Positions 36,249 to 45,531 of a DNA stretch of 64,000 nt are shown piece by piece; within the stretch, counting starts at the first letter, position 1, and each line of letters starts with the position of its first letter. The stretch is from Botrimarina hoheduenensis (GTDB lineage Bacteria; Planctomycetota; Planctomycetia; Pirellulales; Lacipirellulaceae). Where the stretch lies: positions 186,001 to 250,000 of the forward strand of contig NZ_SJPH01000003.1 in the NCBI RefSeq assembly GCF_007859815.1. Direction: 5' to 3'. A model generated the notes under the pieces. That model saw nothing but the letters and a program-made list of their open reading frames with translations. It made no database searches and was not told where the DNA came from. A program made the position numbers and the translations under genes.

Positions 36249-36632
36249 TCAGCGTAAATCCTTGACGCCCTTCTTGCCGGCAACCGTCTTCTTGGGACCC
36301 TTGCGGGTCCGAGCGTTGGTCTTGGTCCGCTGCCCACGCACCGGCAAGCCGCGGCGATGACGCAGACCCCGGTAGCAAGCAATTTCACGCAGACGCGAAA
36401 TATTCTGCGAAACCTGACGCCGAAGCTGACCCTCGACCACATAGTCCTTGTCAAGCAACGCCGCGATCCGGGCGACCTCGTCCTCCGTCAGATCGCGCGC
36501 CCGCGACTGAGGATTGAGGCCCGCCTTGCTGCAGATCTCGCGGGCGACCTTCGGACCCACTCCGTACAAGTACGTGAGTGAAATCGCCGTGGGGCGATCG
36601 GGCGGAATATCAACACCAAGCAGACGAGGCAT
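36249..36632 (-). CDS. rpsM: 30S ribosomal protein S13
   Basis: A 127-residue protein of the 30S head that contacts the P-site tRNA and the 50S subunit. Standard features: '[20 protein letters not shown]', '[19 protein letters not shown]', '[15 protein letters not shown]' is close to the observed '[15 protein letters not shown]', then '[20 protein letters not shown]' and a basic tail. rpmJ precedes it after a 182-bp spacer. Confidence 0.98.
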   Translation of the reverse strand: MPRLLGVDIPPDRPTAISLTYLYGVGPKVAREICSKAGLNPQSRARDLTEDEVARIAALLDKDYVVEGQLRRQVSQNISRLREIACYRGLRHRRGLPVRGQRTKTNARTRKGPKKTVAGKKGVKDLR

Positions 36633-36814
36633 GCTGTTTCTTGAGCGGGCTGCTGAGGTTGGCCTCTCGCCCCTGGCAAGAGACCCGGATGAACTGGGTT
36701 ACGGATTGATTTTGTGAGCTAGCCTCGCCGAAGGGGCTCCCGGCGGAGCCGACTCGGCAAGCATCGGGTAGCAGCTACCAGAGCGAGAGAGCAACTCTCA
36801 CTGCTGCCGGCTAG

Positions 36815-36928
36815 TTACCCTTGCCGCTGCTTGTGCCGGGGGTTCTCGCACACGACGCGGATCACGCCACGGCGGCGAACGACCTTACACTTAGCGCAGA
36901 TTCTTTTAACGCTCGCACGGACCTTCAC
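36815..36928 (-). CDS. rpmJ: 50S ribosomal protein L36
   Basis: A 37-residue protein found by translating the spacer. The start is a GTG at 36928 and the stop a TAA at 36815-36817. The sequence begins '[17 protein letters not shown]' and ends '[21 protein letters not shown]', read as overlapping pieces. The zinc ligands Cys 11, Cys 14, Cys 27 and His 32 are all present, so it is the C+ form. It lies between map and rpsM, its usual neighbourhood, but infA is missing next to it. Confidence 0.95.
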   Translation of the reverse strand: MKVRASVKRICAKCKVVRRRGVIRVVCENPRHKQRQG

Positions 36929-37137
36929 GGCAATACTCGCTGAATTTTCAAGCTGACCGGTTCGCGGCGGACACCGCCTCGTCGCCTCCTGCTAAAAGGA
37001 CGCGAGAGGCTTGGCTATCCACCTAGCGGAGCCGAATCAAACGTTTGGTCCCCTGAGGGGTGCGACGCTTGCCGCAACATCAGGGGACATGGTTAGCCAA
37101 AACCGACCTGAGCCGACTTCGGTTGCAAACTTCGCTC

Positions 37138-37169
37138 TTTATGCTTGGCACTAATTTATGCTTGGCACT
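37138..37169. repeat. Perfect 15-bp direct repeat
   Basis: TTTATGCTTGGCACT occurs at 37138-37152 and 37155-37169, a 17-nt period, in the map-rpmJ spacer. A repeated operator is one possibility; no regulator is known. Confidence 0.85.
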
Positions 37170-37560
37170 GGCTAGCCCGATGGCTTAAGCCAGCCCCACC
37201 AACTCGCCCCGGGCTTCTACTGCTTCTTGGCGAGACTGGAATCCTCTCCTCAGCCGGGGCATGTGCGTCGCATCGGGCGACAACGCTCCCTGCTGGTCTC
37301 GCCGATTTGGGGCGAATCGATAAATTTAGGCGATGCCCAACCCGCTGCACAAGGCCCGTTTCGAAGAAAGAGTCCTCCCGTGCCGCGACACCCTTTGATT
37401 CTTGGAGATTCGACCGGCACCAGACGCTACTTTTATCCAATCCTCCTATTCCGCCGACCCCAGAGAGCCTGCGAAAAGCCGTGCGCCCCCCCTGTTGTGA
37501 TCCTACGGGCCCCCCACTCCGCCGCTGATCCTCAGGGGTGGTAGGTAGTCGGTGCTCAGT

Positions 37561-37588
37561 GGTCGGTGGTCGGTGGTCGGTGGTCGGT
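37561..37588. repeat. Four tandem copies of GGTCGGT
   Basis: Exact 7-bp unit repeated four times directly downstream of the map stop codon (minus strand). A related GGTGGTCGGTGG stretch lies upstream of rpsN near 43810. Probably a slippage-prone simple repeat. Confidence 0.85.
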
Positions 37589-37625
37589 GCTCCGCGCTTT
37601 GGCATCGGCCTTGCCTCCGGACCAC

Positions 37626-38438
37626 TCAGTCCTCCAACAGCTCCAGCTCATCCTCGGCCGGGGCGGCGGTTAACCGCTGCGGACCGTCGCGTGTGACGGC
37701 GATCGTGTGCTCAAAGTGGGCGCTCGGCTTGCCATCGCGCGTGACCTGCGTCCAGTCGTCGGAGAGGAGCTTCACTTCCTTGGTGCCCATATTGACCATC
37801 GGCTCGACCGCGATCACCAGCCCGGGCTCGATGCGGAAATCGCCCCGGCCGCGAAGCGAGCGGCTGACAAAGTTGGGTGCCTGAGGGTCCTCGTGCAGGT
37901 TACGGCCGATGCCGTGGCCAACGAAGCATTCAACCGAGGAAAAACCTTGCTCCTTCACGTACCGAGCCATCTCGCGAGCCACCTGGCTCCAGCGGGTCTT
38001 GGTCTTCATGAGCTCAAACGCCATGTCGAGCACCGTGCTCGTGCAATCTAGCAGGCGCTGAACGTCGGGCGCGACCTCACCCACCTTGTAAGTGTAGGCG
38101 GCGTCGCCGCACCAACCGCCAAGCTTGACGCCCGTATCCAGACTCAAAATGTCGCCTTCCACCAGGGGCTTGTCGTCCGGAATGCCGTGCACCACGGCTT
38201 CGTTCCGAGACATGCAAGTCACGGCGGGAAAAGGGGCCTTGCCCTCCTCCGCGTTGGGGTAGTCCAGAAAGAGGGGCGTGCCGCCGCGGCTGAGAAAGTA
38301 CTCGTGCACCGCGGCGTCGATCGCGCGGGTCGTTATCCCGGGGCGGATCATCGCCCCGGCAATCTGATGGGCCTTCCACACCGCCAGACCGGCGCGCCGC
38401 ATCAAGCGGATTTCGCGTTCGGACTTAAGTGTGATCAC
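37626..38438 (-). CDS. map: Methionine aminopeptidase, type I
   Basis: A 270-residue enzyme that removes the initiator Met from nascent proteins. Metal ligands are visible in 'LSLDTGVKLGGWCGDAAYTY' (two Asp), 'GHGIGRNLHEDPQAPN' (His), 'VIAVEPMVNMG' (Glu) and 'AHFEHTIAVT' (Glu). 'NEAVVHGIPDDKPL' is the substrate-pocket His region. There is no N-terminal zinc finger extension. Downstream of adk and secY in the spc operon order, 92 bp after adk. Confidence 0.97.
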   Translation of the reverse strand: MITLKSEREIRLMRRAGLAVWKAHQIAGAMIRPGITTRAIDAAVHEYFLSRGGTPLFLDYPNAEEGKAPFPAVTCMSRNEAVVHGIPDDKPLVEGDILSLDTGVKLGGWCGDAAYTYKVGEVAPDVQRLLDCTSTVLDMAFELMKTKTRWSQVAREMARYVKEQGFSSVECFVGHGIGRNLHEDPQAPNFVSRSLRGRGDFRIEPGLVIAVEPMVNMGTKEVKLLSDDWTQVTRDGKPSAHFEHTIAVTRDGPQRLTAAPAEDELELLED

Positions 38439-38530
38439 GCGGCGTGGCTTTCCTGTCGGTCCAACAATAACGGCGGAGATGTGGGCGTTATGACACCCAC
38501 AACAAGCCTAGCAATTCGGAGGCTCGGCGC

Positions 38531-39118
38531 TCAGCCCGAGACCGCCCCGGTGCGGTGCTGGGCGACTATCGCTTTGATCGATTCGTTGACACGGGCGAAC
38601 ACCTCATCCTCAGCACCTACGGCGTCGATTCGCCCGAGCACACCGCGTTGCTGATAGTAGTCAGACAGCGGTGTCGTGAGCTCCTCGTAACCCCGCAACC
38701 GTTCGCGGATCGTTTCCTCAACATCGTCGGCACGGCCACGTTTGGAAAGACGGCGGAGCAGCTCATCGCGCGGGACAACAAACTCGATGGCTGCGGTCAG
38801 CGGCGTTCCGCGGTCGGCGAGCAGTGCGTCGAGCGACACGGCCTGAGCCCGGGTCCGCGGGAAGCCATCGAACAGATAGCCGGCCACGCAATCGTCATCC
38901 TGGAGCCGCTCGGACACCAACTGGAGCACCAAGTCATCCGGCACGAGTTGCCCCGAATCGAGATACTTGGCCGCGGCCAGACCGACGTCTTCGCCGTCGG
39001 ATCGCGATTTACGCAAGACGTCACCGGTCGAGAGGTGGGTCACACCAAGCGACTTAGCGACCCGCACCGATTGGGTACCCTTGCCGGCCCCGGGCGGTCC
39101 TATAAATACGATTCGCAT
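38531..39118 (-). CDS. adk: Adenylate kinase, short form
   Basis: A 195-residue enzyme that interconverts ATP+AMP and 2 ADP. The P-loop 'GPPGAGKGTQ' is at residues 7-16. 'THLSTGDVLRK' and 'YLFDGFPRTRAQA' bind AMP. The lid is short ('KRGRADDVEETIRERL') and has no Cys, so this is the short, zinc-free form. The ATG at 39118 is chosen because it directly precedes the P-loop strand; an upstream ATG adds an Arg-rich peptide. It follows secY by 81 bp. Confidence 0.97.
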   Translation of the reverse strand: MRIVFIGPPGAGKGTQSVRVAKSLGVTHLSTGDVLRKSRSDGEDVGLAAAKYLDSGQLVPDDLVLQLVSERLQDDDCVAGYLFDGFPRTRAQAVSLDALLADRGTPLTAAIEFVVPRDELLRRLSKRGRADDVEETIRERLRGYEELTTPLSDYYQQRGVLGRIDAVGAEDEVFARVNESIKAIVAQHRTGAVSG

Positions 39119-39199
39119 GCCGCTCGCGCCCACTCTCTCGTCGGATCGCCCGATGACGCTGGTGCGCCGACGCCCTCGTGCCGGTAAGCACATGGGGCT

Positions 39200-40561
39200 T
39201 TACTCGAGCAAACCCTTATAGTTTCGCATGACCAGGTGGCTATCGATCTTCTGCACCAAGTCGAACGCTACGCTCACCGCAATGAGCAGGCTCGTCCCGC
39301 CGTAGAACATCGCGATGCCCCACTCCACGTTCATCCAGGTCGACAACAGTGTCGGGATGATTGCGATCAACGCCAGGAAGCCGGCCCCGACATAAGTGAT
39401 CCGGAACATCACCTTCTCAAGGTAATCAGCGGTTCGCTTCCCGGGCCGGTAACCGGGGATAAACGAGCCATAATTTTTCAGGTTGTCGGCCATATCCTTC
39501 GGATTAAACGTTATGGCCGTCCAAAAGTAGCAGAAGAAGTAGATCAGGACCAAAAAGGTCAGGTTGTACAGGAAGGTTTCTCGACCGAAGGCGTCGCCCA
39601 GGGACTGAATAATCGTCCGGCCCCAACCCTCGCTCCAGCCATTGGCCATCGCCGCCAGCTGTTGGAACAACAGCATGGGAAACATCAGCAGGCTGCTAGC
39701 GAAGATAATCGGCATGACGCCGGCCTGGTTTACCTTGATGGGCAGGTACGACCGGCCGCCGCCGACCATCTTGTTGCCGCGGGTGTGCTTGGCGCTCTGC
39801 ATGGTGATGCGTCGCTGGCCCAGCGTGATAAATACCGTGCCCGCCACCACCGCCACAAACATTGCCGCGAGCAGGAACAGCTTCATCGGGTCGAGGCCCG
39901 TCGAGTCTCCCAGCGCCCACGTCGAGCGGTCATAAAGCTGGAAACCGGCACCGGGCATGGCGGCGAGAATGCCCGCCATAATCAACAGGCTGATGCCGTT
40001 GCCGATGCCATACTCGTCGATCTGCTCGCCCAACCACATCAGAAAGATCGTGCCGGCGGTCATCGTTAGGACCGACACGATTTTCCAGCTGAGCAGCATC
40101 GAGCCCGTCGCCGGGTTCGTAAATTCCGACGCGATCAGCCCCTGCGATTCGGCAAAGGAGCCGACGAAAAACCAGCTCTGAATCAGACACAGCACCACCG
40201 TGGCGTAGCGCGTGTACTCGTTGATCTTCTTGCGGCCTGACTCGCCTTCTTTCTGCAAGGCTTCGAGCTGCGGGATCACGCTCCCCAGCAATTGGAAGAT
40301 GATCGAGGCCGAGATGTAGGGCATGATGCCCAGGCCGAAGATCGTGATGCTCGTGAGGTTAGCGGCACTCAGCACCGCAACCTGCTTGAGCATGCTGCTG
40401 AGGCCGCCCTCTTCGCCCTGGAACCGGGCGAGCTCCTCCGCATCGACGACGGGGAGATTGATCTGGAATCCGATCCGATAGATCGCCAGCATCAAGAGCG
40501 TGAGCAGGATCTTCCGCCGGAGCTCGGGGATCTGCCAAACAACGCGAAACTTCTCGAACAT
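39200..40561 (-). CDS. secY: Protein translocase subunit SecY
   Basis: A 453-residue ten-helix channel of the Sec translocon. The start ATG at 40561 gives 'MFEKFRVVWQIPELRRKILL'. Typical segments: 'LGIMPYISASIIFQLLGSVI', 'GIGNGISLLIMAGILA', 'SYLPIKVNQAGVMPIIFASS', 'NLKNYGSFIPGYRPGKRTAD' and 'AGFLALIAIIPTLL'. A longer periplasmic loop after helix 1 ('DAEELARFQGEEGGLSSM') replaces the usual short one. It is preceded by rplO and followed by adk, the classical spc order. Confidence 0.97.
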   Translation of the reverse strand: MFEKFRVVWQIPELRRKILLTLLMLAIYRIGFQINLPVVDAEELARFQGEEGGLSSMLKQVAVLSAANLTSITIFGLGIMPYISASIIFQLLGSVIPQLEALQKEGESGRKKINEYTRYATVVLCLIQSWFFVGSFAESQGLIASEFTNPATGSMLLSWKIVSVLTMTAGTIFLMWLGEQIDEYGIGNGISLLIMAGILAAMPGAGFQLYDRSTWALGDSTGLDPMKLFLLAAMFVAVVAGTVFITLGQRRITMQSAKHTRGNKMVGGGRSYLPIKVNQAGVMPIIFASSLLMFPMLLFQQLAAMANGWSEGWGRTIIQSLGDAFGRETFLYNLTFLVLIYFFCYFWTAITFNPKDMADNLKNYGSFIPGYRPGKRTADYLEKVMFRITYVGAGFLALIAIIPTLLSTWMNVEWGIAMFYGGTSLLIAVSVAFDLVQKIDSHLVMRNYKGLLE

Positions 40562-40718
40562 GGGGGGGCGACCGCTTCCGCGTGGCGCTACGAGTCTGAG
40601 GGGGGTGTGGCGGTTGGCACGAGCGGGGGCAACGTCCTGGCCCCTTCGGCACCGCGAGCGAGTTTGTAGCACAAAACCCTAGAAGGACGCCACGGCGTCG
40701 CCCCCCGGGGGGGGCGGC

Positions 40719-41300
40719 TCAGCCCTCGCCTTCCGCCTCGGGCGCGGGGGTCGGGGCGGGCGCGGCGGCCTTGGGTGCCGGTTTAGCCATGGCCTTGGTC
40801 GGTTTGCCCTTGGCGGCACGGGCGGCACGCTTCTTCTCTTCCACCGGTACTTTGCCCGGCACAACCACCGCCTCGCCACCAGCAGCGGCGATCTTCTCGC
40901 TGGCCGACTTGCTGAAGCGGTGGGCCGAGATCTTGAGCTTCTTGGTCAGCTCGCCCTCGCCCAAAACCTTCAGCTCGTCGAAGCGACCCTTGGCGATGTT
41001 CTTTGCCACGAGCGCCTCGATCGTTACCTCAGCACCAGCGTCGAAAGCCGCGTCGATCTCGCCGACGTTGACGACCACCACCTGGGAAGCCCAGCGATTA
41101 TTGAAACCGCGCTTCGGAACACGACGCACCAGGGGCATCGTGCCGCCCTGGAACACCGGATGCGAAGAATTGCCCGCCCGCGAGCCGGCACCGTTATGGC
41201 CACGACCGGAGGTCTTGCCATGCCCCGATCCGGGGCCGCGGCCGATCCGCTTGCGCTTGCGATGCTTATGAATGCCGCGATTGACGTCGTTTAGAATCAT
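40719..41300 (-). CDS. rplO: 50S ribosomal protein L15 with long C-terminal tail
   Basis: A 193-residue form of L15. The N-terminal part '[20 protein letters not shown]' and '[20 protein letters not shown]' is standard. The core ends near residue 150 with '[20 protein letters not shown]'. The last 40 residues form an Ala/Pro/Lys tail not present in E. coli L15 (144 residues). Its ATG overlaps the rpsE TGA by 4 nt, leaving no place for rpmD, which normally lies between the two. Confidence 0.97.
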   Translation of the reverse strand: MILNDVNRGIHKHRKRKRIGRGPGSGHGKTSGRGHNGAGSRAGNSSHPVFQGGTMPLVRRVPKRGFNNRWASQVVVVNVGEIDAAFDAGAEVTIEALVAKNIAKGRFDELKVLGEGELTKKLKISAHRFSKSASEKIAAAGGEAVVVPGKVPVEEKKRAARAAKGKPTKAMAKPAPKAAAPAPTPAPEAEGEG

Positions 41301-41791
41301 GACAGGGTCACTCCACGCAGCCGCTCGACCTCAGACTTGGGACGCAGCTGCTTGAGGGCCTCGATGGTCGCCTTGACCAGCGGAACCGGATTGTTCGAGC
41401 CGAAACTCTTCGTGAGAATATTGTGGATGCCGGCGGACTCGCAGACGGCACGAACCGCTGCGCCCGCGATCACACCCGTACCTTCCGAGGCGGGCAGCAA
41501 CACCACCTTGGCACCACCGTACACGCCGACCACCTTGTGGGGGATTGTTGACCCCTCCAGCGGCACGGTGACCATGCTCCGCATGCCCTGCTTGCGTCCC
41601 TTCTCGACACTCGGCGGAACCTCGTTGGCCTTGCCGTAACCAAGGCCTATTTTGCCCTTCTTGTCGCCGACGACAACCAACGCGGCGAAGCTAAAGCGAC
41701 GGCCGCCCTTTACCACGGCGGAGCATCGCTTGATCTTCACCACGACTTCGGACAGCTCGCCCTGCTGGCGTTCTTTCGTCTTCGGGGGCAC
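41297..41791 (-). CDS. rpsE: 30S ribosomal protein S5
   Basis: A 164-residue protein needed for decoding accuracy. It starts with GTG at 41791. '[20 protein letters not shown]' and '[20 protein letters not shown]' form the dsRNA-binding domain, then '[20 protein letters not shown]', '[20 protein letters not shown]' and '[20 protein letters not shown]'. The overlap ATGA with rplO implies coupled translation. Confidence 0.98.
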   Translation of the reverse strand: MPPKTKERQQGELSEVVVKIKRCSAVVKGGRRFSFAALVVVGDKKGKIGLGYGKANEVPPSVEKGRKQGMRSMVTVPLEGSTIPHKVVGVYGGAKVVLLPASEGTGVIAGAAVRAVCESAGIHNILTKSFGSNNPVPLVKATIEALKQLRPKSEVERLRGVTLS

Positions 41792-41881
41792 CGGGAAACC
41801 TCGGCTGGGGGAAACGCTTAATGTTCGGGGGGGTATCGCGTGACTCGGTCGCGAGCCGCGGCGTGCGTGCGGAGCTAAAAC

Positions 41882-42250
41882 TCAGAACTCGAGACCTGCC
41901 TCGCGAGCGGCATCGGCCAAAGCCGCAACGCGGCCGTGGTACTTGAACGATCCGCGATCGAAGCAAACCTTCTTGACACCGGCAGCGACCGCCTTGGCAG
42001 CGATCGCCTTGCCGATGGCTGCGGCGGCGTCCTTGTTGCCGCCGTACTTGATGTCGCCGCCGACCGTTTTATCGCCCGACGACGCCGAAGCCAGCGTTCT
42101 GCCCGACGTGTCGTCGATCAGTTGCGCGCTGATGTTGCGATGGCTGCGCGACACGCTCAAACGGGGCTGTTCGGCCGTGCCGTTGAGACGCTTGCGGACG
42201 CGGAAACGCCGCCGCTGACGCTGACGCTCGATTGCTCGGTTCTTGTCCAT
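41882..42250 (-). CDS. rplR: 50S ribosomal protein L18
   Basis: A 122-residue 5S rRNA-binding protein. The basic N-terminus '[20 protein letters not shown]', then '[18 protein letters not shown]', '[20 protein letters not shown]', '[20 protein letters not shown]' and the end 'REAGLEF' fit the family exactly. Lies between rplF (72 bp) and rpsE (90 bp). Confidence 0.98.
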   Translation of the reverse strand: MDKNRAIERQRQRRRFRVRKRLNGTAEQPRLSVSRSHRNISAQLIDDTSGRTLASASSGDKTVGGDIKYGGNKDAAAAIGKAIAAKAVAAGVKKVCFDRGSFKYHGRVAALADAAREAGLEF

Positions 42251-42321
42251 AACTCACGCCTAATCGCGAGCCGGCCTCAAAGGGTCGCGGATCGCAAGGG
42301 TCTTTTTGTCTTGCTGAGGGA

Positions 42322-42864
42322 TTACTTACCGGTCTTACCGGCCTTCTGACGAACGCGCTCACCTTCGTAGCGGATGCCTTTGCCCTTGTAGGGCTCCGGC
42401 TTGCGGACCGCACGAACTTCAGCGGCAAACTGGCCGACCTTCTGCTTATCCGTCCCCTTCACCACAATGTGGGTCTGGTCCGGGCAGCTGACATCCAGTT
42501 CCTTCGGAATCTTTTTGTGAATCTCGTTGGCGAAACCAACACGCAGCTGAAGCACATCGCCGGCGATCGCGCCGAGATAGCCCACGCCGTGAATCTCCAA
42601 CTTCTTCATGTAGCCATCGGTCACGCCGACCATCATGTTCGCGAGCAGCGCTCGTGTCAGGCCGTGGAAAGCACGGTCGGCACGGTCATCTGTGGCACGC
42701 GTACAAACCACTTCTTTGGCGTCCGCATCCACCGTGACGGTCACCTCGGGACGATGCTCGAAGACGAGCTTGCCGAGTTTCCCCTCAACGGTCACAACAC
42801 GGTTGGCGACGTTGACCGTCACACCGCTGGGGATCGCTACAGGTTTCTTGCCGATTCGGGACAT
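42322..42864 (-). CDS. rplF: 50S ribosomal protein L6
   Basis: A 180-residue protein near the GTPase-associated centre. Standard start 'MSRIGKKPVAIPSGVTVNVA', 'TRALLANMMVGVTDGYMKKL', 'GVGYLGAIAGDVLQLRVGFA', and the end 'PEPYKGKGIRYEGERVRQKAGKTGK' read in pieces. The region around residue 60 has 'VVCTRATDDRADRAFHGL' as in others. The 197-bp spacer to rpsH upstream holds repeats. Confidence 0.98.
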   Translation of the reverse strand: MSRIGKKPVAIPSGVTVNVANRVVTVEGKLGKLVFEHRPEVTVTVDADAKEVVCTRATDDRADRAFHGLTRALLANMMVGVTDGYMKKLEIHGVGYLGAIAGDVLQLRVGFANEIHKKIPKELDVSCPDQTHIVVKGTDKQKVGQFAAEVRAVRKPEPYKGKGIRYEGERVRQKAGKTGK

Positions 42865-42957
42865 GATTCGGAGCTGTTGGCGGAAAGGCCTTCAGCGCTC
42901 AGCTAAGGGTTGTCTGCTTGTTTACCGCCGCAACAAAAACTGCTGCGGCTTACTTGG

Positions 42958-42987
42958 TTGTCTTGATCACAGCCTTGTCTTGATCAC
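42958..42987. repeat. Perfect 13-bp direct repeat in the rpsH-rplF spacer
   Basis: TTGTCTTGATCAC occurs at 42958-42970 and 42975-42987, a 17-nt period. A small hairpin GCCGCA...TGCGGC (42927-42949) lies next to it; a similar one is at 49150-49170 in the rplB-rplW spacer. Confidence 0.8.
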
Positions 42988-43061
42988 CGCGTCTTTTGCT
43001 TGTGCTGGTGGATGGCCGATGCGTCGTAACTCCCCACGCCAGGGGCACCCAACCGCAGGGG

Positions 43062-43463
43062 CTACCACAACTCGCAAAGCACTTCGCCGCCGATGTTCTT
43101 CTGTCGCGCCTCGCGATCGCTCAACACGCCGCGGCTGGTGCTAACGATCGAGATCCCCAGACCATTGAGCACGGGTCGCAGCTCTTTGGCCGGGGCGTAA
43201 ACCCGTTGGCCAGGAGTGCTCACACGCTGGATGTGCTGGATAACCCGCTCGCCGTTGGGACCATACTTGAGGTCGAGCATCAGCTGCTTGCCGGGGGCTG
43301 TCTCGGAGTCTTCCTCGTGGAAGTCCCAGATGTAGCCCTCTCGCTTGAGCACCTCGGCGACGCCACGCTTCACCTTGGAAAGCGGCATCTGCACGATAGG
43401 ACGCTCGACACGGACCGCGTTGCGGATCCGCGTGAGCATATCGGCGAGGGGGTCGGTCATCAT
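43062..43463 (-). CDS. rpsH: 30S ribosomal protein S8
   Basis: A 133-residue 16S rRNA-binding protein, the repressor of the spc operon in E. coli. It starts 'MMTDPLADMLTRIRNAV' (an ATG one codon later is possible) and shows 'MPLSKVKRGVAEVLKREGYI', 'LMLDLKYGPNGERVIQHIQ' and 'RVSTPGQRVYAPAKELRPVL', then 'GLGISIVSTSRGVLSDREAR' and 'GGEVLCELW'. All elements intact. Confidence 0.98.
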   Translation of the reverse strand: MMTDPLADMLTRIRNAVRVERPIVQMPLSKVKRGVAEVLKREGYIWDFHEEDSETAPGKQLMLDLKYGPNGERVIQHIQRVSTPGQRVYAPAKELRPVLNGLGISIVSTSRGVLSDREARQKNIGGEVLCELW

Positions 43464-43486
43464 AGGGAGGCTTGAGTCCTGAGGCT

Positions 43487-43545
43487 CGAGGCTTGAGGTC
43501 TTTTGGTTCCGAAGGCTCTGCTGCTTGGTGGTCCCTCAAGCCTCG
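43487..43545. repeat. 12-bp inverted repeat in the rpsN-rpsH spacer
   Basis: CGAGGCTTGAGG (43487-43498) pairs perfectly with CCTCAAGCCTCG (43534-43545), with a 35-nt loop. Additional GAGGCTTGAG-like copies lie at 43467-43476, so the stretch is a small family of repeats. Possible RNA hairpin, or a simple repeat hotspot. Confidence 0.75.
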
Positions 43546-43605
43546 GGATCCAAGCCACAAGCCCTCACTCTGGCGGGTCGTTAGTCGGTTTGATTCGGCG
43601 GTCGG

Positions 43606-43791
43606 TTACCAGCTGGCTTTGCGCACGCCAGGGATCAGGCCCTTATCGGCCAGATTCCGGAAGCAGATCCGGCAGATGCCAAACTTGCGATACACAGCGC
43701 GAGGACGACCGCAAATCTTGCAGCGGTTCTCACGCCGACTGCTAAATTTGGGCACTCTCTCGGCCTTGGCGATCTTGCTCTTGCTTGCCAC
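43606..43791 (-). CDS. rpsN: 30S ribosomal protein S14, zinc-binding short form
   Basis: A 61-residue protein of the 30S head. The zinc motif is C-x2-C ... C-x2-C in '[20 protein letters not shown]', followed by '[18 protein letters not shown]', the standard C-terminus. The short C+ type needs zinc. It lies between rplE and rpsH, as usual. Confidence 0.98.
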   Translation of the reverse strand: MASKSKIAKAERVPKFSSRRENRCKICGRPRAVYRKFGICRICFRNLADKGLIPGVRKASW

Positions 43792-43933
43792 GGGCTGGTT
43801 TCTTGTACGGGGGGGTGGTCGGTGGTAGTCGATCGGTTGGGCTTAGGCTTCGGCTACTGCCGACGGAGGCTCAACCTGTTGTACGGTATCTCATAACCGC
43901 CGCTTGGCGGGGGTGCGGGCTCCGCGGGGGAGC

Positions 43934-44494
43934 CTACTTTTGGTCGCTACGCTCGAAGGGGAAGCCGAGCAGGTCCAGCAGCTTGGCGGCCTCTTCGTCG
44001 GTTGCCCGAGTCGTGCAAATGGCGATGTTCAGCCCCTGCGGTCGCAGGTACTTGTCGGGGTTGAGCTCAGGAAAGACCGTTTGCTCGTTCAGTCCAAGGC
44101 TGTAGTTGCCGTTGCCGTCGAAGGCATTTCGCTTCACGCCACGGAAGTCGCGGACTCGCGGCAGAGCAATCGAGACCAAACGGTCCAGGAACTCGTACAT
44201 CCGTACTCCGCGGAGCGTCACCTTGGCACCGATTGGCATGCCCTGACGCAGACGGAAGTTGGCAATCGACTTGCGGGCCCGACACACGCAAGCCTTTTGG
44301 CCGGTGATCGTCGCCAGCGCAGAAGTCGCTTCTTCGATGTGCTTTTTGTCACTGATCGCGCTGCCAACGCCCATGCTCACAACGATCTTATCCAGCTGGG
44401 GCAGCGACAGCACGTTCGTGCGGCCGGTGTACTCCTTGAGCTGGGGAATGAGCTCGTCGTAGTAGCGATCACGGAGACGTGCTGAGGCGACCAT
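43934..44494 (-). CDS. rplE: 50S ribosomal protein L5
   Basis: A 186-residue 5S rRNA-binding protein that contacts the P-site tRNA. It shows 'LDKIVVSMGVGSAISDKKHI', 'ITGQKACVCRARKSIANFRL', 'GMPIGAKVTLRGVRMYEFLD', 'ALPRVRDFRGVKRNAFDGNG', and 'NYSLGLNEQTVFPELNPDKY'. The final 'DEEAAKLLDLLGFPF' matches the family end. Follows rplX by 76 bp. Confidence 0.98.
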   Translation of the reverse strand: MVASARLRDRYYDELIPQLKEYTGRTNVLSLPQLDKIVVSMGVGSAISDKKHIEEATSALATITGQKACVCRARKSIANFRLRQGMPIGAKVTLRGVRMYEFLDRLVSIALPRVRDFRGVKRNAFDGNGNYSLGLNEQTVFPELNPDKYLRPQGLNIAICTTRATDEEAAKLLDLLGFPFERSDQK

Positions 44495-44570
44495 AACTTC
44501 GGCTGAGTTGGCTTGGCGAGCCGCTGGGGCTCGGGGTGGGTGCTGACTTGTGTTTATTTAACGGCGACGA

Positions 44571-44918
44571 TCAGCCGTTGGCGTGTGCGGCTCGGGCGGG
44601 TGCGATCTGGCCTGCGCTGGCGTCACACTTGCGACAGTGTCGCTCCTTGCTGCCGTCTGCCAAGAACCGAACGCCAAGGCGTGTCGCCTTGGTGCACTGC
44701 TCACAAACGTACTGCAGGTTCGAAAGCTGGACCGGCATCTCTTTGCTCAAGCGTCCGCCCTGGGGATTCTTCTGGCTCCGCTTAACGTGCTTGTAAACCT
44801 TGTTGACCCCTTCGACGATCGCCTTCTGCGTCTCACGATCGATTTTAAGCACGCGGGCACGAACGCCCTTGTCGGCGCCGGCGATCACGAGAACGGTGTC
44901 ACCTGACTTGATCAACAT
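44571..44918 (-). CDS. rplX: 50S ribosomal protein L24
   Basis: A 115-residue assembly-initiating protein of the large subunit. The KOW motif is at the start ('[20 protein letters not shown]', '[20 protein letters not shown]'). '[20 protein letters not shown]' follows. The second half carries two CxxC pairs ('VCEQCTK', 'HCRKCDA'), a zinc-ribbon-like end that occurs in many bacterial L24. Lies between rplN and rplE. Confidence 0.97.
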   Translation of the reverse strand: MLIKSGDTVLVIAGADKGVRARVLKIDRETQKAIVEGVNKVYKHVKRSQKNPQGGRLSKEMPVQLSNLQYVCEQCTKATRLGVRFLADGSKERHCRKCDASAGQIAPARAAHANG

Positions 44919-44980
44919 GATGGTTGGCTTACGGTTGACGGTCTTTGTTTCGGTAACGGGGTGGTCTGCATCCGCGAGGA

Positions 44981-45349
44981 TCAGACAACCTCGTTGGCGA
45001 GGCTAACAATCTTCATGAAGCGACGATCGCGAAGCTCGCGAGCCACCGCACCGAAGATTCGCGTGCCGCGTGGATTGTTGTCTTTGTCGATGAGCACCAC
45101 AGCGTTGGAGTCGAAGCGGACGTAGCTGCCGTCGGACCGACGCGTGGGCGACTTCACCCGCACGATCACGCCGCGTACCACCGCCTTCTTCTTCACTTCA
45201 CTGCCGGGGATGACGCTCTTCACGCTGCAGATAATCACGTCGCCAAGTCCTGCAAATCGACGCCGGCTGCCGCCGAGCACCTTGATGCACATGACCTGTT
45301 TCGCGCCCGTGTTATCCGCGACGTTCAGCCGCGTCTGCATCTGGATCAT
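44981..45349 (-). CDS. rplN: 50S ribosomal protein L14
   Basis: A 122-residue protein at the subunit interface. '[20 protein letters not shown]', '[20 protein letters not shown]', '[20 protein letters not shown]', '[20 protein letters not shown]' and '[20 protein letters not shown]' give full coverage of the family. Normal length. A 182-bp spacer separates it from rpsQ. Confidence 0.99.
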   Translation of the reverse strand: MIQMQTRLNVADNTGAKQVMCIKVLGGSRRRFAGLGDVIICSVKSVIPGSEVKKKAVVRGVIVRVKSPTRRSDGSYVRFDSNAVVLIDKDNNPRGTRIFGAVARELRDRRFMKIVSLANEVV

Positions 45350-45531
45350 CGTATTTCTTTCTGTCCGGTCCGGCCGTCCTTGCCGGTGCCCGCTCTGCGG
45401 TTAACTCTGCCGGCGGCGTTCGCCCGACACAACTTGTTTTCTTGCTGCTAATAGCGGGGCCGGTTAAGGACTCGCTCCTCGGAAGTCACCCCAACGGGCG
45501 GCCTCTTGCGATTTGGTCTAACTCGCTGATC

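Larger units (their letters stand above)
36929..37625. other. Long spacer between map and rpmJ with short repeats, no gene
   Basis: A 697-bp stretch where infA is often found. I translated all frames by eye and see no S1-fold IF-1 sequence; the longest minus-strand frame (37156-37605) is Pro/Arg-rich and not a known protein. It contains a 15-bp direct repeat at 37138-37169 and GGTCGGT repeats at 37561-37588. A promoter for the downstream rpmJ-rpsM-rpsK-rpsD-rpoA-rplQ part could lie here. Confidence 0.6.

Noticed and set aside
37138-37169. Possible sigma-54 promoter (TTGGCAC...TATGC)
   Set aside because: The distance between GG and GC is 11 nt, one more than the strict -24/-12 spacing, and the element is part of a direct repeat.
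37561-37588. Possible CRISPR-like array
   Set aside because: The GGTCGGT units are 7 bp and contiguous, without spacers. It is a simple repeat.
36929-37625. infA in the map-rpmJ spacer
   Set aside because: No frame gives the S1-fold IF-1 sequence; the longest candidate is Pro/Arg-rich.
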